This document shows positions 1-8,257 of a DNA stretch of 64,000 nucleotides, in pieces. Source of the stretch: Fontisubflavum oceani (GTDB taxonomy: Bacteria; Pseudomonadota; Alphaproteobacteria; Rhodobacterales; Rhodobacteraceae); assembly GCF_030407165.1 (NCBI RefSeq), contig NZ_CP129111.1:1674001-1738000 (forward strand), read 5' to 3'. Below the pieces are notes generated by a model. The model saw only the letters and a program-made list of their open reading frames with translations. It had not been told where the DNA came from and ran no database searches. Made by a program: the position numbers and the translations under genes. Positions within the stretch are counted from its first letter, which is position 1, and each line of letters starts with the position of its first letter.

Positions 1-456
1 ATACATGTGGCCGTCCTACTAGTACTCGGTGCTTGGCTGGCACTGGAAGCCGTCAAGCAGTTAGATCTCAAGGTCTACCATCGCATGCTACGTGGAGCGG
101 TTACCTTCGGCATGGACTTCGAAGAGAACTACATGAAGCGTATCTTCGATCTCGAGCAGGGCATGACACAGTCAATCTCACATTTCAGTCGATACGAAGA
201 CGCCTCCGTCGAAATCGGGGAAGATGGACGGTACGAGTATCAAGGGACAACCAAGGTCACGGCGCATGATAAAATAAGACAGTTCTATAGGAACACTAGG
301 CACTTTCTGTGGCTTGCGGCCTTTCTGCTCTTTGTCTTCACAAATCTGTCATCATCCTTTGATCCAGAAGACGAGATATCTTTGGATATCACAGCTCAAA
401 CTTCCACGACAGACCCTGTGGATACTCTTGATAACGAAGCAACTCCAAACAACTGA
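1..456 (+). CDS. Small membrane protein, probably 5'-truncated by the window edge
   Basis: The frame is open from the first base. The first usable start is a GTG at 7, but no ribosome binding site can be seen before it, so the gene probably begins outside the window. About 149 residues are visible: a hydrophobic stretch at the very start, a soluble middle rich in charged residues, a second membrane segment near residues 100-115 (LWLAAFLLFVFTNL), and an acidic, threonine-rich tail. I do not recognise the family. It lies 5 bases before a HAD phosphatase on the same strand. Both genes are AT-richer than the rest of the window, which suggests an accessory region acquired by transfer. Confidence 0.55.
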   Translation: MHVAVLLVLGAWLALEAVKQLDLKVYHRMLRGAVTFGMDFEENYMKRIFDLEQGMTQSISHFSRYEDASVEIGEDGRYEYQGTTKVTAHDKIRQFYRNTRHFLWLAAFLLFVFTNLSSSFDPEDEISLDITAQTSTTDPVDTLDNEATPNN

Positions 457-461
457 TTCAA

Positions 462-1322
462 ATGACAAAACTTGTGATCTGCGATCTTGACAATACTCTA
501 TACGACTGGGTTGGGTATTTTGTACCGTCGTTCTACGCAATGGTAGAGAAGGCAGTCGCGATCCTAGAATGCGACCGTGAGGAGTTGTTAGACGACCTTC
601 GGTGCGTTCACCAACTCCATCACGATAGCGAGCACCCTTTCGCGCTGTTGGAAACCAACATCGTCAAAATGCGGTTTCCAAATGCAACCCGGCGCGAGCT
701 TGCCAGGGTTTTTGATGACGCATTCCACGCCTTCAACATTGAAAGGAAGAGAAGCCTTCGTCTGTATGATGGCGTACAAGAGGGGCTGGATAGTCTTAGA
801 AAGCGCCAAGCCACCGTCGTTGCCCACACCGAGGGCAAACTATACTCCGTTCTTGATCGGCTTCGCCGCCTCGATCTGCTGGATTACTTCTCTCGAGTAT
901 ACTGCCGAGAACGCACCTTAAGCTCACATGTAAAAGCTGAAGTTGGAAACAGGTGGTTGGATAGTTTTCCGATGCAAAAGGTTGTCGAACTTTCGCAGCA
1001 TCAACGCAAACCAAACCCTGAGGTACTAGCTGAAATTTGCGCGAACGAGCAAGCGAGGCCAGAACAGTGTTTATACATTGGTGATAGCATTGCGCGGGAC
1101 GTAATGATGGCGAAGAACACTGGAGTTTGCGCAGCATGGGCAAAATATGGCACGCAGCACTCGGAGGAGGACTACGCAGCCCTTGTCAGAGTAAGTCACT
1201 GGACCTCCGAGGATGTGGAAAGGGAGATCAAGCTTAAGGAACAGGCTGCCGGAGTTGCCCCAGACATAATCTTGGAAAACTCATTTTCCGAGGTCCTTCA
1301 GAAAATCGAGAGAAAGAACTGA
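462..1322 (+). CDS. HAD-superfamily phosphohydrolase
   Basis: A 286-residue haloacid-dehalogenase family hydrolase, probably a cytosolic phosphatase. Motif I is at residues 8-15 (DLDNTLYD), with the nucleophile and acid/base aspartates. A conserved lysine appears in the HQRKPNPEV segment, and motif IV is the YIGDSIARDV segment with a metal-binding aspartate. The helical stretch at about 20-110 would be the cap domain that selects substrate. The substrate cannot be told from sequence. It follows the membrane protein by 5 bases, so the two are probably co-transcribed. Base composition is unlike that of the core genes further right. Confidence 0.85.
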   Translation: MTKLVICDLDNTLYDWVGYFVPSFYAMVEKAVAILECDREELLDDLRCVHQLHHDSEHPFALLETNIVKMRFPNATRRELARVFDDAFHAFNIERKRSLRLYDGVQEGLDSLRKRQATVVAHTEGKLYSVLDRLRRLDLLDYFSRVYCRERTLSSHVKAEVGNRWLDSFPMQKVVELSQHQRKPNPEVLAEICANEQARPEQCLYIGDSIARDVMMAKNTGVCAAWAKYGTQHSEEDYAALVRVSHWTSEDVEREIKLKEQAAGVAPDIILENSFSEVLQKIERKN

Positions 1323-1707
1323 CGTCAGAAGCGCGCTGGGGCAAAATCCTGTTCTTACAGTTCTGGTTCAAGCGTAATCCCCCCAAGAAATGGTCCATTC
1401 TACGGCTCGCCCTCTTCCTGCAGAGAGCCCTCGAAAGAGATTGTTTCGAACTCGTTCATGCATGAACGCCCGCCATCGCAATGCCCCAACGACGCTCTGG
1501 AAAGCGCAGCGAACGACCGCTTTCCACACGGCCTACAAAACAGCCATGTCCGCATTGGGCTGACAGCGGGCACCCGCTGCATGAGGTATGGATAACCATT
1601 CTGGGCCGAACGCGGGGCGCGCGCCTGCTCGTCTTGGCGGTCTGTCCCGTGTGGACCTTGTGGACACGGACTGGCGGCCCCAAATCGTGCCGCACTAGCG
1701 CTTTTGC
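1323..1707. other. Intergenic stretch without a convincing gene
   Basis: About 385 bases separate the HAD gene from the convergent DUF2189 gene. Short open frames exist on both strands, but none has a ribosome binding site or recognisable protein. The only clear structure is a perfect 16-base palindrome at 1453-1468. Composition changes here from AT-richer on the left to the GC-rich core on the right, so this may be the edge of an inserted segment. Confidence 0.5.
1453..1468. repeat. Perfect 16-bp palindrome
   Basis: CGTTCATGCATGAACG reads the same on both strands. It lies in the gene-free stretch between the accessory left edge and the core genes. It could be a regulator site or a recombination remnant. 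No gene starts close enough to assign it. Confidence 0.45.
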
Positions 1708-2529
1708 TCACCCCTCCGCCGGTGTCACAGCTCGTTGATAGAGATGCCAGGTGGTGTGGCCCAGGATCGGGAGGGTGACGATCAGGCCCAGGAACGCTGG
1801 AACCAGCGACACCAGCATGGTGACCGAGATGATTGCGGCCCAGGTGAGCATGACCACCGGGTTTTCCGTGACGACACGGATGGAGGTGAGCATGGCGGAC
1901 ACGAAATCGATGTCCTCCCGATCAAGCAGCATCGGCATGGCGACGACGGTCACCGTGAACAGAACGGCGGACAAGAACGCGCCGGCGACGGTGCCGATGG
2001 CCAGGAAGGTCCATCCCTGGGGCGTAAAGAGGACTGCGGTCAAAAACCCGTCAAGATCCGAGAAGGAGGCATCCTGCAGGATGATCGCCAGCCAAAGCCG
2101 AACCTGGTACATCCACACCCAGAAGACGAACAGGGTGACAAAGGCCATCCAACCCATCTCGCGTTTGCGTTGCCGGGCCATGACGGTGAGGATCTCTGAC
2201 CAGCCGAAGCTCTCGGCCTTCTGCAACCGGCGGGACATCTCATAAAGCCCGGCGGCGGCGAAGGGGGCCACCAGCGGAAAGGCAACGACAGCGGGAATGG
2301 TCATCCAGATCATGTCGAGCCAGATCAGGGTCCAGACGAACAGGATGCCGAACATGGCGTAGAACAGGCCGAAAAAGCCGCTCATGACGGGGCGAGCCAG
2401 AAAGTCGGAAACCCCGGCCTTCAGCGACGCGGTGATATCCCGCGCAGTTATCTTGTTGACCTTGGGCAGGGCCCGCGGCTGCGGTGTGACGTTGTCCGGA
2501 GGTGTGGACCCTGCGGTCTTGGATGTCAT
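1708..2529 (-). CDS. DUF2189 family integral membrane protein
   Basis: A 273-residue protein with a short hydrophilic proline-rich N-terminus and about six membrane segments: two at roughly 50-95, one at 125-145, one near 165-185, and two at 210-260. The layout and the VNKITARDITASLKAGVSDF segment before the first helix match the DUF2189 family, which in alphaproteobacteria is often linked to cytochrome oxidase functions. The role is unknown. It stands alone, convergent with the genes on its left. The start at 2529 fits, since the N-terminus is soluble and about 40 residues long. Confidence 0.8.
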   Translation of the reverse strand: MTSKTAGSTPPDNVTPQPRALPKVNKITARDITASLKAGVSDFLARPVMSGFFGLFYAMFGILFVWTLIWLDMIWMTIPAVVAFPLVAPFAAAGLYEMSRRLQKAESFGWSEILTVMARQRKREMGWMAFVTLFVFWVWMYQVRLWLAIILQDASFSDLDGFLTAVLFTPQGWTFLAIGTVAGAFLSAVLFTVTVVAMPMLLDREDIDFVSAMLTSIRVVTENPVVMLTWAAIISVTMLVSLVPAFLGLIVTLPILGHTTWHLYQRAVTPAEG

Positions 2530-2797
2530 GACATACTCCTCCCAAAGTATGAATCCGCATTGTTCCGTTTGCCAACAGAGCAGCGGAAACAGCCATGCCG
2601 TCCCAGGGTGGAAGTCTGCATCAGGTGGGGCACAAGGGCAAGGCGGGAGTTGGGCGGCTAAATCCGCGAAGCCGTTGTTTTGCCGTTATGCGACCCTGCG
2701 CGTCTGTCCCGCTGGGGTCAGGTCGCGCCTAGATCGGCTCACGCGCCGCCGAGTTATCTGACCGACGCTTTGTGCGGTCGGCGGGTCATTTGGCGCA

Positions 2798-3253
2798 TCA
2801 AGCCACCGGCACCCCCTCCCGCGCCACCATTTGCCTCAGCGAGAAGCTCGACCGGGTGGCGCGGATGCCGGGGACGTTCATCAGGCTGTGTTCGAGGAAT
2901 TGATCGAAGGCCGTGAGGTCCGGGGCGACGACCTTCAGGAGGATATCGCGGGTGCCGGTCATCAGGTGGCACTCCACGACCTCGTCAAACCGAGCCACGG
3001 CACGTTCGAAGGCGCGGATCGTGTCCTGGCTTTGGCGGTCCAACTCGACAAAGACAAATACCGTCAGGGGGTAGCCCAGTTTGGTCTGATCCACGCGGGC
3101 GGTGTAGCCGGTGATAATGCCCTCAGCTTCCATCCGGGCGATCCGGCGGGCGCAGGGGGTCGGTGTGAGGCCTACACGCTCGGCCAGGTCGATGATCGGG
3201 ATTCGGCCGTCTTCTTGCAATGTGGTGAGAATTCGTTTGTCGATGGCGTCCAT
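2798..3253 (-). CDS. Lrp/AsnC family transcriptional regulator
   Basis: A 151-residue leucine-responsive-type regulator. The N-terminal helix-turn-helix starts at MDAIDKRILTTLQEDGR and continues through LAERVGLTPTPCARRI. The C-terminal RAM/ligand-binding domain includes GYPLTVFVFVELD and the TGTRDILLKVVAPDL strand. I chose the ATG at 3253 because it opens with the family's canonical first residues; the longer frame adds nine non-conserved codons. It is divergent from an amino-acid dehydrogenase at 3381, its likely target, and an inverted repeat lies between the two (3287-3338). It probably senses an amino acid and controls catabolism of that amino acid. Confidence 0.92.
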   Translation of the reverse strand: MDAIDKRILTTLQEDGRIPIIDLAERVGLTPTPCARRIARMEAEGIITGYTARVDQTKLGYPLTVFVFVELDRQSQDTIRAFERAVARFDEVVECHLMTGTRDILLKVVAPDLTAFDQFLEHSLMNVPGIRATRSSFSLRQMVAREGVPVA

Positions 3254-3286
3254 GGCTGGAAATCTCCAAGGAATGGTCATCTTTTG

Positions 3287-3338
3287 GGGATAATCGCTAA
3301 AACCGGTGCATGCAAAGCTTATCTTTACCGACTATCCC
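3287..3338. promoter_or_regulatory. Inverted-repeat operator between lrp-type gene and dehydrogenase
   Basis: GGGATAATCGCTAA at 3287-3300 faces TTACCGACTATCCC at 3325-3338. The second arm's reverse complement matches the first at 12 of 14 positions, and arm centres are 38 bases apart. This sits in the 127-base divergent region between the regulator and the dehydrogenase. Lrp-family octamers commonly bind spaced dyads like this, so autoregulation plus control of the dehydrogenase is inferred. Confidence 0.6.
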
Positions 3339-3380
3339 TAATCTGGTCACGCTAGGCTTGGGGCAAAGAGGAGGTCCCCC

Positions 3381-4430
3381 ATGAACGTCACAGCTATTGC
3401 CGCGCCCACCCATGAAGAGGTGATCCGGGTTGAAGACCGCGCAAGCGGGTTGATCGGGTTTATCGCCATTCATTCGACGGAGCTTGGGCCCGCGGCAGGT
3501 GGGCTGCGGATGCGGCACTATCCCAGTGAGGCGGCGGCGCTGGAGGATGTGCTGCGGCTGTCGCGCGGGATGACGTTCAAGAATGCGGCCGCCGATCTGC
3601 CGTTAGGCGGGGGTAAGGCGGTGATCATGGGCGATCCGAAAGCTAAGACGGCGGCGCAGCTTCGGGCCTTTGCGCGGGCGATCGATGGGCTTTCCGGGCG
3701 TTATTGGACGGCGGAAGATATGGGGATGAGCCCGGCGGATATGGCCGTGATGGCGGCGGTGACGCCTTATGTGGCGGGGCTGCCGGATGGCAATTTTGCC
3801 AGTGGCGACCCCTCGCCGATCACTGCGCGGGGGATTTTCAATGCGATCCGGATCACCGCGAAACATCGCTTTGGCAGCCCGGTTTTGGCGGGCCGTCACG
3901 TGGCGGTCCAAGGGTTGGGTCATGTTGGTTGGCATCTGTGCAAGCTGCTCCGGGCGGCGGGGGCGGATCTGACCGTGGCCGATATCGATGCCGCGCGCGT
4001 CGCCTGGGCGGCGCAGAGTTTTGGTGCGGCGACGGTGGCACCTGACGAGATTTTGGCGGTGGAGGCGGATGTTCTGGCGCCTTGCGCGATTGGCGGCGTG
4101 CTGAATGCCGAAACGATCCCGGCGCTCCGGGTGCAGGCCGTGGCGGGGGGCGCGAATAACCAACTGGCCACTGAGGCGGATGGCGCGGCGCTGCATCAGC
4201 GCGGCATCCTGTATGCGCCGGATTATGTGGCCAATGCCGGGGGCATCATCAACGTGGCGACGGAGATTCTGCGGATCGAAGACCGGGAGGGGTTTGTCAG
4301 CGAGAAGCTTACGGCACTGGACGCGACGCTGGAGGCGATTTTCATCCGCGCGGCAGACCGCGCTGTGGGGCCAGATCGTGTGGCCGATGAGACCGTTGCC
4401 AGCAAGATGCAGAGGCCCCGGGCGGCATGA
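3381..4430 (+). CDS. Leu/Glu/Phe/Val dehydrogenase family protein
   Basis: A 349-residue NAD-dependent amino-acid dehydrogenase that oxidatively deaminates an amino acid to its 2-oxo acid. The N-terminal domain shows GPAAGGLRM and the catalytic-lysine motif LPLGGGKAVI, followed by YWTAEDMGMS. The Rossmann domain has GLGHVGWHLCKLL and the VADID acidic turn. GGANNQL and YAPDYVANAGG are further family motifs. The length fits the short leucine/phenylalanine dehydrogenases, not the long glutamate enzymes. Substrate choice between Leu, Val and Phe cannot be decided here. A GAGGTCCCCC stretch precedes the ATG. The divergent Lrp-type regulator suggests induction by its amino acid. Confidence 0.92.
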   Translation: MNVTAIAAPTHEEVIRVEDRASGLIGFIAIHSTELGPAAGGLRMRHYPSEAAALEDVLRLSRGMTFKNAAADLPLGGGKAVIMGDPKAKTAAQLRAFARAIDGLSGRYWTAEDMGMSPADMAVMAAVTPYVAGLPDGNFASGDPSPITARGIFNAIRITAKHRFGSPVLAGRHVAVQGLGHVGWHLCKLLRAAGADLTVADIDAARVAWAAQSFGAATVAPDEILAVEADVLAPCAIGGVLNAETIPALRVQAVAGGANNQLATEADGAALHQRGILYAPDYVANAGGIINVATEILRIEDREGFVSEKLTALDATLEAIFIRAADRAVGPDRVADETVASKMQRPRAA

Positions 4431-4538
4431 CGCGCGTCACGTGCCTGTCAGTTGAAAAATCATCCGTCTTGAGGCATTCTTGCGGGCAATGAGGCGGGCA
4501 TCAGACCCGCGATTTGCGTGCAAGAATGAGGCTTCGAG

Positions 4539-4849
4539 ATGAAGAAATTCGCCCTTTTGGCCGTGGCGCTGATGATGGCCACCGCCCCCATCGCCCCCCG
4601 GTTTCCGCCAATGTGATCGAACGCGCCTGTAATCAGTCGGATCGCCGCGCCGCCAATCGGCAGCTTTGCGACTGTATCGGCACGGTGGCGGATATGACGC
4701 TCAACCGGTCGGATCAGCGCCAAGCGGCGCGGTTCTTCTCGGACCCGCAGCGGGCGCAGGACATGCGGACATCGGACCGCGCCAGCGATGAGGCGTTTTG
4801 GACCCGCTACCGCTCTTTCGGGGACACGGCGGAGGCGATGTGCGGCTGA
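4539..4849 (+). pseudogene. Small secreted cysteine-containing protein with an apparent -1 frameshift
   Basis: The start at 4539 gives a clear signal peptide (MKKFALLAVALMMATAPIA) but the frame stops after about 25 codons. The mature part continues in another frame (SANVIERACNQSDRRAANR to GDTAEAMCG, stop at 4849). Adding one base in the C6 tract at 4594-4599 joins them into a 103-residue exported protein with cysteines in ERAC, LCDC and AMCG. Homologous small proteins are known to me in Rhodobacterales without an established function. It may be a genuine frameshift or a homopolymer error. Its 3' end overlaps the convergent phosphatase gene by 43 bases. Confidence 0.65.
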
Positions 4850-5274
4850 GCCGCCCAGGCTTTCGCGCCGATCTCGATCAGATCCAGGGTCTCGTTAAAA
4901 TCCCGCGTGTAATACGGGTCGGGCACGTCCTCGGGCGTGTCTGGCGAAAGGCTCAGATAAAGGGCCAATTGCGCGTGTGAACCGGCTGGGCGCATGGTGT
5001 CGAGATCGCGCAGATTCTTGCGGTCCATCGCCAGAATCAGATCGAAGGCGTTGAAATCATCGGGGCCGATCTGCCGGGCCCGTTGATCCGAAAGGCCGTA
5101 TCCGCGTTTCAAAGCGGCTGCGATCATCGGGCCATAGGGCGGATCACCGATATGCCAATTGCTGGTCCCCGCGCTGTCGATCTCGATCCCAGGCAGGGTG
5201 CTGGCCAGGACGGCTTGGCCTGTCGGGGACCGGCAGATATTTCCCAGGCATACACATAAGATACGGGTGGTCAT
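4807..5274 (-). CDS. Low-molecular-weight protein-tyrosine phosphatase
   Basis: A 155-residue cytosolic phosphatase of the LMW-PTP family. The N-terminal P-loop CLGNICRSP carries the CX5R signature (nucleophilic Cys and phosphate-binding Arg). The acid-catalyst motif is DPYY near residue 122. I chose the start at 5274 because it places the P-loop about 10 residues from the N-terminus, as in the family; a longer upstream frame runs into the divergent sirtuin gene. In bacteria such enzymes remove phosphate from tyrosine kinases of exopolysaccharide export or from arginine. No kinase gene is adjacent. Confidence 0.93.
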   Translation of the reverse strand: MTTRILCVCLGNICRSPTGQAVLASTLPGIEIDSAGTSNWHIGDPPYGPMIAAALKRGYGLSDQRARQIGPDDFNAFDLILAMDRKNLRDLDTMRPAGSHAQLALYLSLSPDTPEDVPDPYYTRDFNETLDLIEIGAKAWAAQPHIASAVSPKER

Positions 5275-5301
5275 CGGCCACTCCTTTCGGGCAGGTTTGC
5301 C

Positions 5302-6009
5302 ATGAAAGGGGCGCAGATGGAACGGATTGTCATTCTGACCGGTGCGGGGGTCTCGGCCGAGAGTGGTCTTGGCACGTTTCGCGACAAGGACGGGCTTTGG
5401 ACGAAATATGACTTGGCCGAGGTCGCGACGCCCGAAGGGTTCGCTCGAAATCCGGCGCTGGTGCATGATTTCTACAACGCAAGGCGGGCCAATGCGCTGG
5501 ATGCGGCGCCAAATGCGGCCCATGAGGCGCTGGCGCGGCTGGAGCGGGATTGGCCGGGCGAGGTGTTGCTGGTCACTCAGAATGTGGACGACCTGCATGA
5601 ACGCGCCGGATCAAACCGGGTGATCCATATGCATGGCACCTTGACCGGCGCGCTTTGTGCGGCTTGTGGGCACCGGTGGCCAGCGCTGCGCGCGATGGTG
5701 CCGGAGGATGCCTGCCCATCCTGCGCCAAACCCGCCACGCGGCCCGATATCGTCTGGTTCGGTGAGATGCCGTATCAGATGGAGGCGATTTACGAAGCGG
5801 TGTCCGTGGCGGATCTGTTTGTGTCGATTGGCACCTCGGGCGAGGTCTATCCCGCCGCCGGGCTGGTTGAGGAAGCGCGGATCGCGGGCGCGGAAACGGT
5901 GGAGATCAATCTGGAACCAACCCGCAGGCCGGGCCTGTTCGATCAGGTCTTCGCCGGGGCGGCCAGCACGGAGGTGCCTGCCTGGGTCGCGGCGGTGTTG
6001 CGGGGCTGA
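5302..6009 (+). CDS. cobB: NAD-dependent protein deacylase (sirtuin)
   Basis: A 235-residue Sir2-family enzyme that removes acyl groups from protein lysines using NAD. It shows the NAD-binding GAGVSAESGLGTFRD motif, the catalytic TQNVDDLHERAG and HMHGTL segment with the active histidine, two CXXC zinc pairs (CAAC and CPSC), and GTSGEVYPAAGL. The DFYNARR segment supplies the Tyr/Arg pair typical of class III (SIRT5/CobB-like) sirtuins, so desuccinylase activity is possible. An internal ATG at 5317 is an equally plausible start. It is divergent from the tyrosine phosphatase, 27 bases away. Confidence 0.93.
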   Translation: MKGAQMERIVILTGAGVSAESGLGTFRDKDGLWTKYDLAEVATPEGFARNPALVHDFYNARRANALDAAPNAAHEALARLERDWPGEVLLVTQNVDDLHERAGSNRVIHMHGTLTGALCAACGHRWPALRAMVPEDACPSCAKPATRPDIVWFGEMPYQMEAIYEAVSVADLFVSIGTSGEVYPAAGLVEEARIAGAETVEINLEPTRRPGLFDQVFAGAASTEVPAWVAAVLRG

Positions 6010-6124
6010 GCCCTGGCCTTGTAGGTGCGGCGCGCCATCGAAGATGGACCATATGGCACGCCGCTATTCGACCGCTTCTCACAATGGCAGGGACAGAGCC
6101 ACAGCGGCCGAAATCCCAACCGGA

Positions 6125-6631
6125 TCAGCCGTCGGTGCCGTGGCTCATCGTGCCATGATCCATGTTCCCATGGTCCATGCTGCCATGATCCTGGCGTTCC
6201 AGGTCGATCGGGATCATCATCGTCACCGGATCGGCATGTTCAAAGGTGATCGTGACTTCGATCTCTTCGCCATGCACAAACGGGGCTGTCAGGCCCAGGA
6301 ACATGATGTGATCGCCGCCACGGGCGAGCATATGCGTTTCCCCAGCGGCAATCGCAAAGCCATCTTCGACCTCGACCATGCGCATCACGCCATTGCCGTC
6401 TTCGATATGCGTGTGTAGCTCGACACGCTGAGCGGCGTCGGATGTGGCGGAGACGACCCGGTCATCCATATCGCTATGGTTGGTGATCGCCATAAAGGCC
6501 GCGCCGGTCTGCGCCACGGCGCTGGCCGAGCGGGCATAGGCGTCTTCGACGATCATATGGGCCTGAACAGTGCCGGGAAGGGTGAGGCCAAGGGTGATGG
6601 CGGCGGCAAGCGCCAGCGGTTTGATGGACAT
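6125..6631 (-). CDS. Periplasmic copper chaperone of the PCu(A)C family
   Basis: A 168-residue exported protein. A signal peptide (about residues 1-24, ending TVQA) is followed by the PCu(A)C domain. Its Cu(I) ligands are visible as HTHIEDGNGVMRM and HMLARGGDHIM. A His/Met-rich tail (HGSMDHGNMDHGTMSHG) follows, likely an additional copper-binding segment. The family delivers copper to the CuA site of cytochrome oxidase. I chose the ATG at 6631 because a GGAGG lies 8 bases upstream; the longer frame starts inside that site. The next gene upstream on this strand (6680-7036) also has a metal-binding-looking His/Cys motif. Confidence 0.9.
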   Translation of the reverse strand: MSIKPLALAAAITLGLTLPGTVQAHMIVEDAYARSASAVAQTGAAFMAITNHSDMDDRVVSATSDAAQRVELHTHIEDGNGVMRMVEVEDGFAIAAGETHMLARGGDHIMFLGLTAPFVHGEEIEVTITFEHADPVTMMIPIDLERQDHGSMDHGNMDHGTMSHGTDG

Positions 6632-6679
6632 GAGATGTCCCTCCATGCGTGCAAATTTCGAAAACTGGGTTGTTGGGTG

Positions 6680-7036
6680 TCAGGCGAGATTCGCGGGCGG
6701 GTCGCGGGCCTGACCTCCGTGCACGGGAGAGGGATGGATCGAGAGTGCGTGTGGCGTCTGCGCTAGGTGGCGCGAGAGGCCAGTTGGTTCTGTGGCGGGG
6801 CGATCAGTGCTGAGCGCGAGCGCGCCGATGGTGCAATCCGGGCAGACATGCTCGTGCAGGATCGGCTGGCCATCGGGGCCGATGGCAACCGTGACCTGCA
6901 TACCGCCGAGGCAGAGAATCATCGTGCCATGCACCGCCATATCGCCGCGTGCCAAAGCCATGCTGACGCTGGTGAGCGACAGGATCAGCGCGAGGCTGAG
7001 CGCGGTTATGGAGCGGATCATCCGGTGCATGGGCAT
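6680..7036 (-). CDS. Secreted hypothetical protein with HXH...CXXC motif
   Basis: About 118 residues starting MPMHRMIRSITALSL. A signal peptide or N-terminal anchor covers about 1-29. A short domain includes CLGGMQVTVAIGPDGQP and then HEHVCPDC, a possible metal or thiol site. The C-terminal half is low in conserved-looking features. The ATG at 7030 is an alternative start. It may resemble the DUF2946 type of small periplasmic proteins near copper genes, but I cannot confirm that. It lies 48 bases upstream of the PCu(A)C gene on the same strand, suggesting a two-gene copper operon. Confidence 0.6.
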   Translation of the reverse strand: MPMHRMIRSITALSLALILSLTSVSMALARGDMAVHGTMILCLGGMQVTVAIGPDGQPILHEHVCPDCTIGALALSTDRPATEPTGLSRHLAQTPHALSIHPSPVHGGQARDPPANLA

Positions 7037-7082
7037 AGGTCTATGCCGAGCCGGGCGAAAATGGGAAGCGACAAAATGACAG

Positions 7083-7110
7083 CGGCCCCGCATCGGCGGA
7101 TGCGGGGCCG
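7083..7110 (-). terminator. Intrinsic terminator downstream of rpmB
   Basis: A perfect 12-bp stem (CGGCCCCGCATC with its complement) and a 4-base loop. On the minus strand it is followed by CTGTCATTTTG. It lies 24 bases beyond the rpmB stop codon and separates it from the copper genes. Confidence 0.75.
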
Positions 7111-7134
7111 TCTATCTTACCAAGATCAGGGCGA

Positions 7135-7422
7135 TCAGGCGTCGGCCTGGGCCTTGGCGATCTCTTTCTTGATTTTCAACGCTTTGGGCGACAGCTCGCT
7201 GTCTTTCGCCTTTGCCAGGAATGCGTCGAGGCCACCGCGATGGTCGACGGTGCGCAGCGCGGCATTCGAGATGCGCAGCTTAAAGCGGCGATCCAGCGTG
7301 TCGGAGCCGAGCGTCACATCGCTCAGGTTCGGCAAGAAGCGGCGCTTGGTTTTGTTGTTGGCATGGCTGACATTGTTGCCAGTCATCGGACCTTTGCCGG
7401 TCAATTCGCAGACGCGAGACAT
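7135..7422 (-). CDS. rpmB: 50S ribosomal protein L28
   Basis: A 95-residue basic protein opening [24 protein letters not shown], the standard L28 N-terminus. It continues through TKRRFLPNL and the [16 protein letters not shown] segment. Length is typical for alphaproteobacterial L28. It is a structural component of the large ribosomal subunit. It stands as a single gene with its own terminator. Confidence 0.97.
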   Translation of the reverse strand: MSRVCELTGKGPMTGNNVSHANNKTKRRFLPNLSDVTLGSDTLDRRFKLRISNAALRTVDHRGGLDAFLAKAKDSELSPKALKIKKEIAKAQADA

Positions 7423-7582
7423 GGGGCTACCCTCGGGTTTCAGAAACGGAAGGGGGCGCGTGACCGTTGTCAGCGCCCCGGAAATCTGAGCGGGGGATAA
7501 GGCGAGGGGGGCAAGGTGTCAAGCCGGGAATCGTCGGATTTGCGGCCTGACAGGGGGCGGATGCGCCGTTAGGTTGGCGGCG

Positions 7583-8257
7583 ATGGTGAAGGAAACCGAA
7601 CTCTATCCGCCGGTGAAGGCGTATCTCGAAGCACAAGGCTATGAGGTCAAGGCTGAGGTTGCGGGCGCCGATGTGGTGGCGCAGCGCGGGTCTGAGGCTG
7701 TGGTGATCGTCGAGTTGAAGACTCGATTTTCGCTGGCGTTGTTTCATCAGGGGGTGGCGCGTTTGGCGGTCAGCGATGTGGTTTATCTCGCCGTGCCACG
7801 GCAGACCGGGCGGATGTTTCAGAAGGCACTGGCAGAGAATGTGAAACTGGCCCGGCGCTTGGGGCTGGGGCTTCTGACAGTGCGGTTGAAAGACGGGTTT
7901 GTTGAGGCGCATTGCGATCCCGGCCCCTATGCGCCGCGCATTTCGAAACCGCGCAAGGCTCGGTTGCTGCGCGAGTTTGCCCGCCGGGTTGGGGACCCGA
8001 ACACGGGCGGCACGCAAGGCGGGATCGTGACCGCCTATCGGCAAGATGCGCTGAATTGCGCGGCCTATCTGGCTCGTGAGGGGCCGAGCAAGGGCGCGGT
8101 TGTGAAAGCCGCCACCGGCGTTGAGCGGGCGACGACGATCATGCGCGACGATCATTATGGCTGGTTTGAGCGGGTTGAAACCGGCGTTTATGCGCTGACC
8201 CCGAAAGGGGCCGAGGGTCTGACGGCGTATAAACTCGGCGGGGGTGATGGGCCTTAA
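7583..8257 (+). CDS. DUF2161 family PD-(D/E)XK-type protein
   Basis: A 224-residue predicted nuclease-fold protein. Residues 1-60 start MVKETELYPPVKAYLEAQGY and contain an acidic residue in AGADVVAQRG followed by VIVELKTRF, the D...EXK arrangement of PD-(D/E)XK phosphodiesterases. The C-terminal part (about 145-215) looks like a winged-helix (REGPSKGAVVKAATGVERA). Activity has not been shown to my knowledge. ATG 7583 is preferred over a TTG three codons upstream. It overlaps the convergent regulator gene by 4 bases. Confidence 0.8.
   Translation: MVKETELYPPVKAYLEAQGYEVKAEVAGADVVAQRGSEAVVIVELKTRFSLALFHQGVARLAVSDVVYLAVPRQTGRMFQKALAENVKLARRLGLGLLTVRLKDGFVEAHCDPGPYAPRISKPRKARLLREFARRVGDPNTGGTQGGIVTAYRQDALNCAAYLAREGPSKGAVVKAATGVERATTIMRDDHYGWFERVETGVYALTPKGAEGLTAYKLGGGDGP

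Noticed and set aside
2754..2797. Terminator after the Lrp-type gene
   Set aside because: CCGACCGC/GCGTCGG-like pairing is imperfect and no T-run follows on the minus strand.
4594..4599. Phase variation by the C6 tract in the small secreted protein gene
   Set aside because: Six bases is short for slipped-strand switching, and many other single-base breaks in the window have no homopolymer tract, which favours sequence error.
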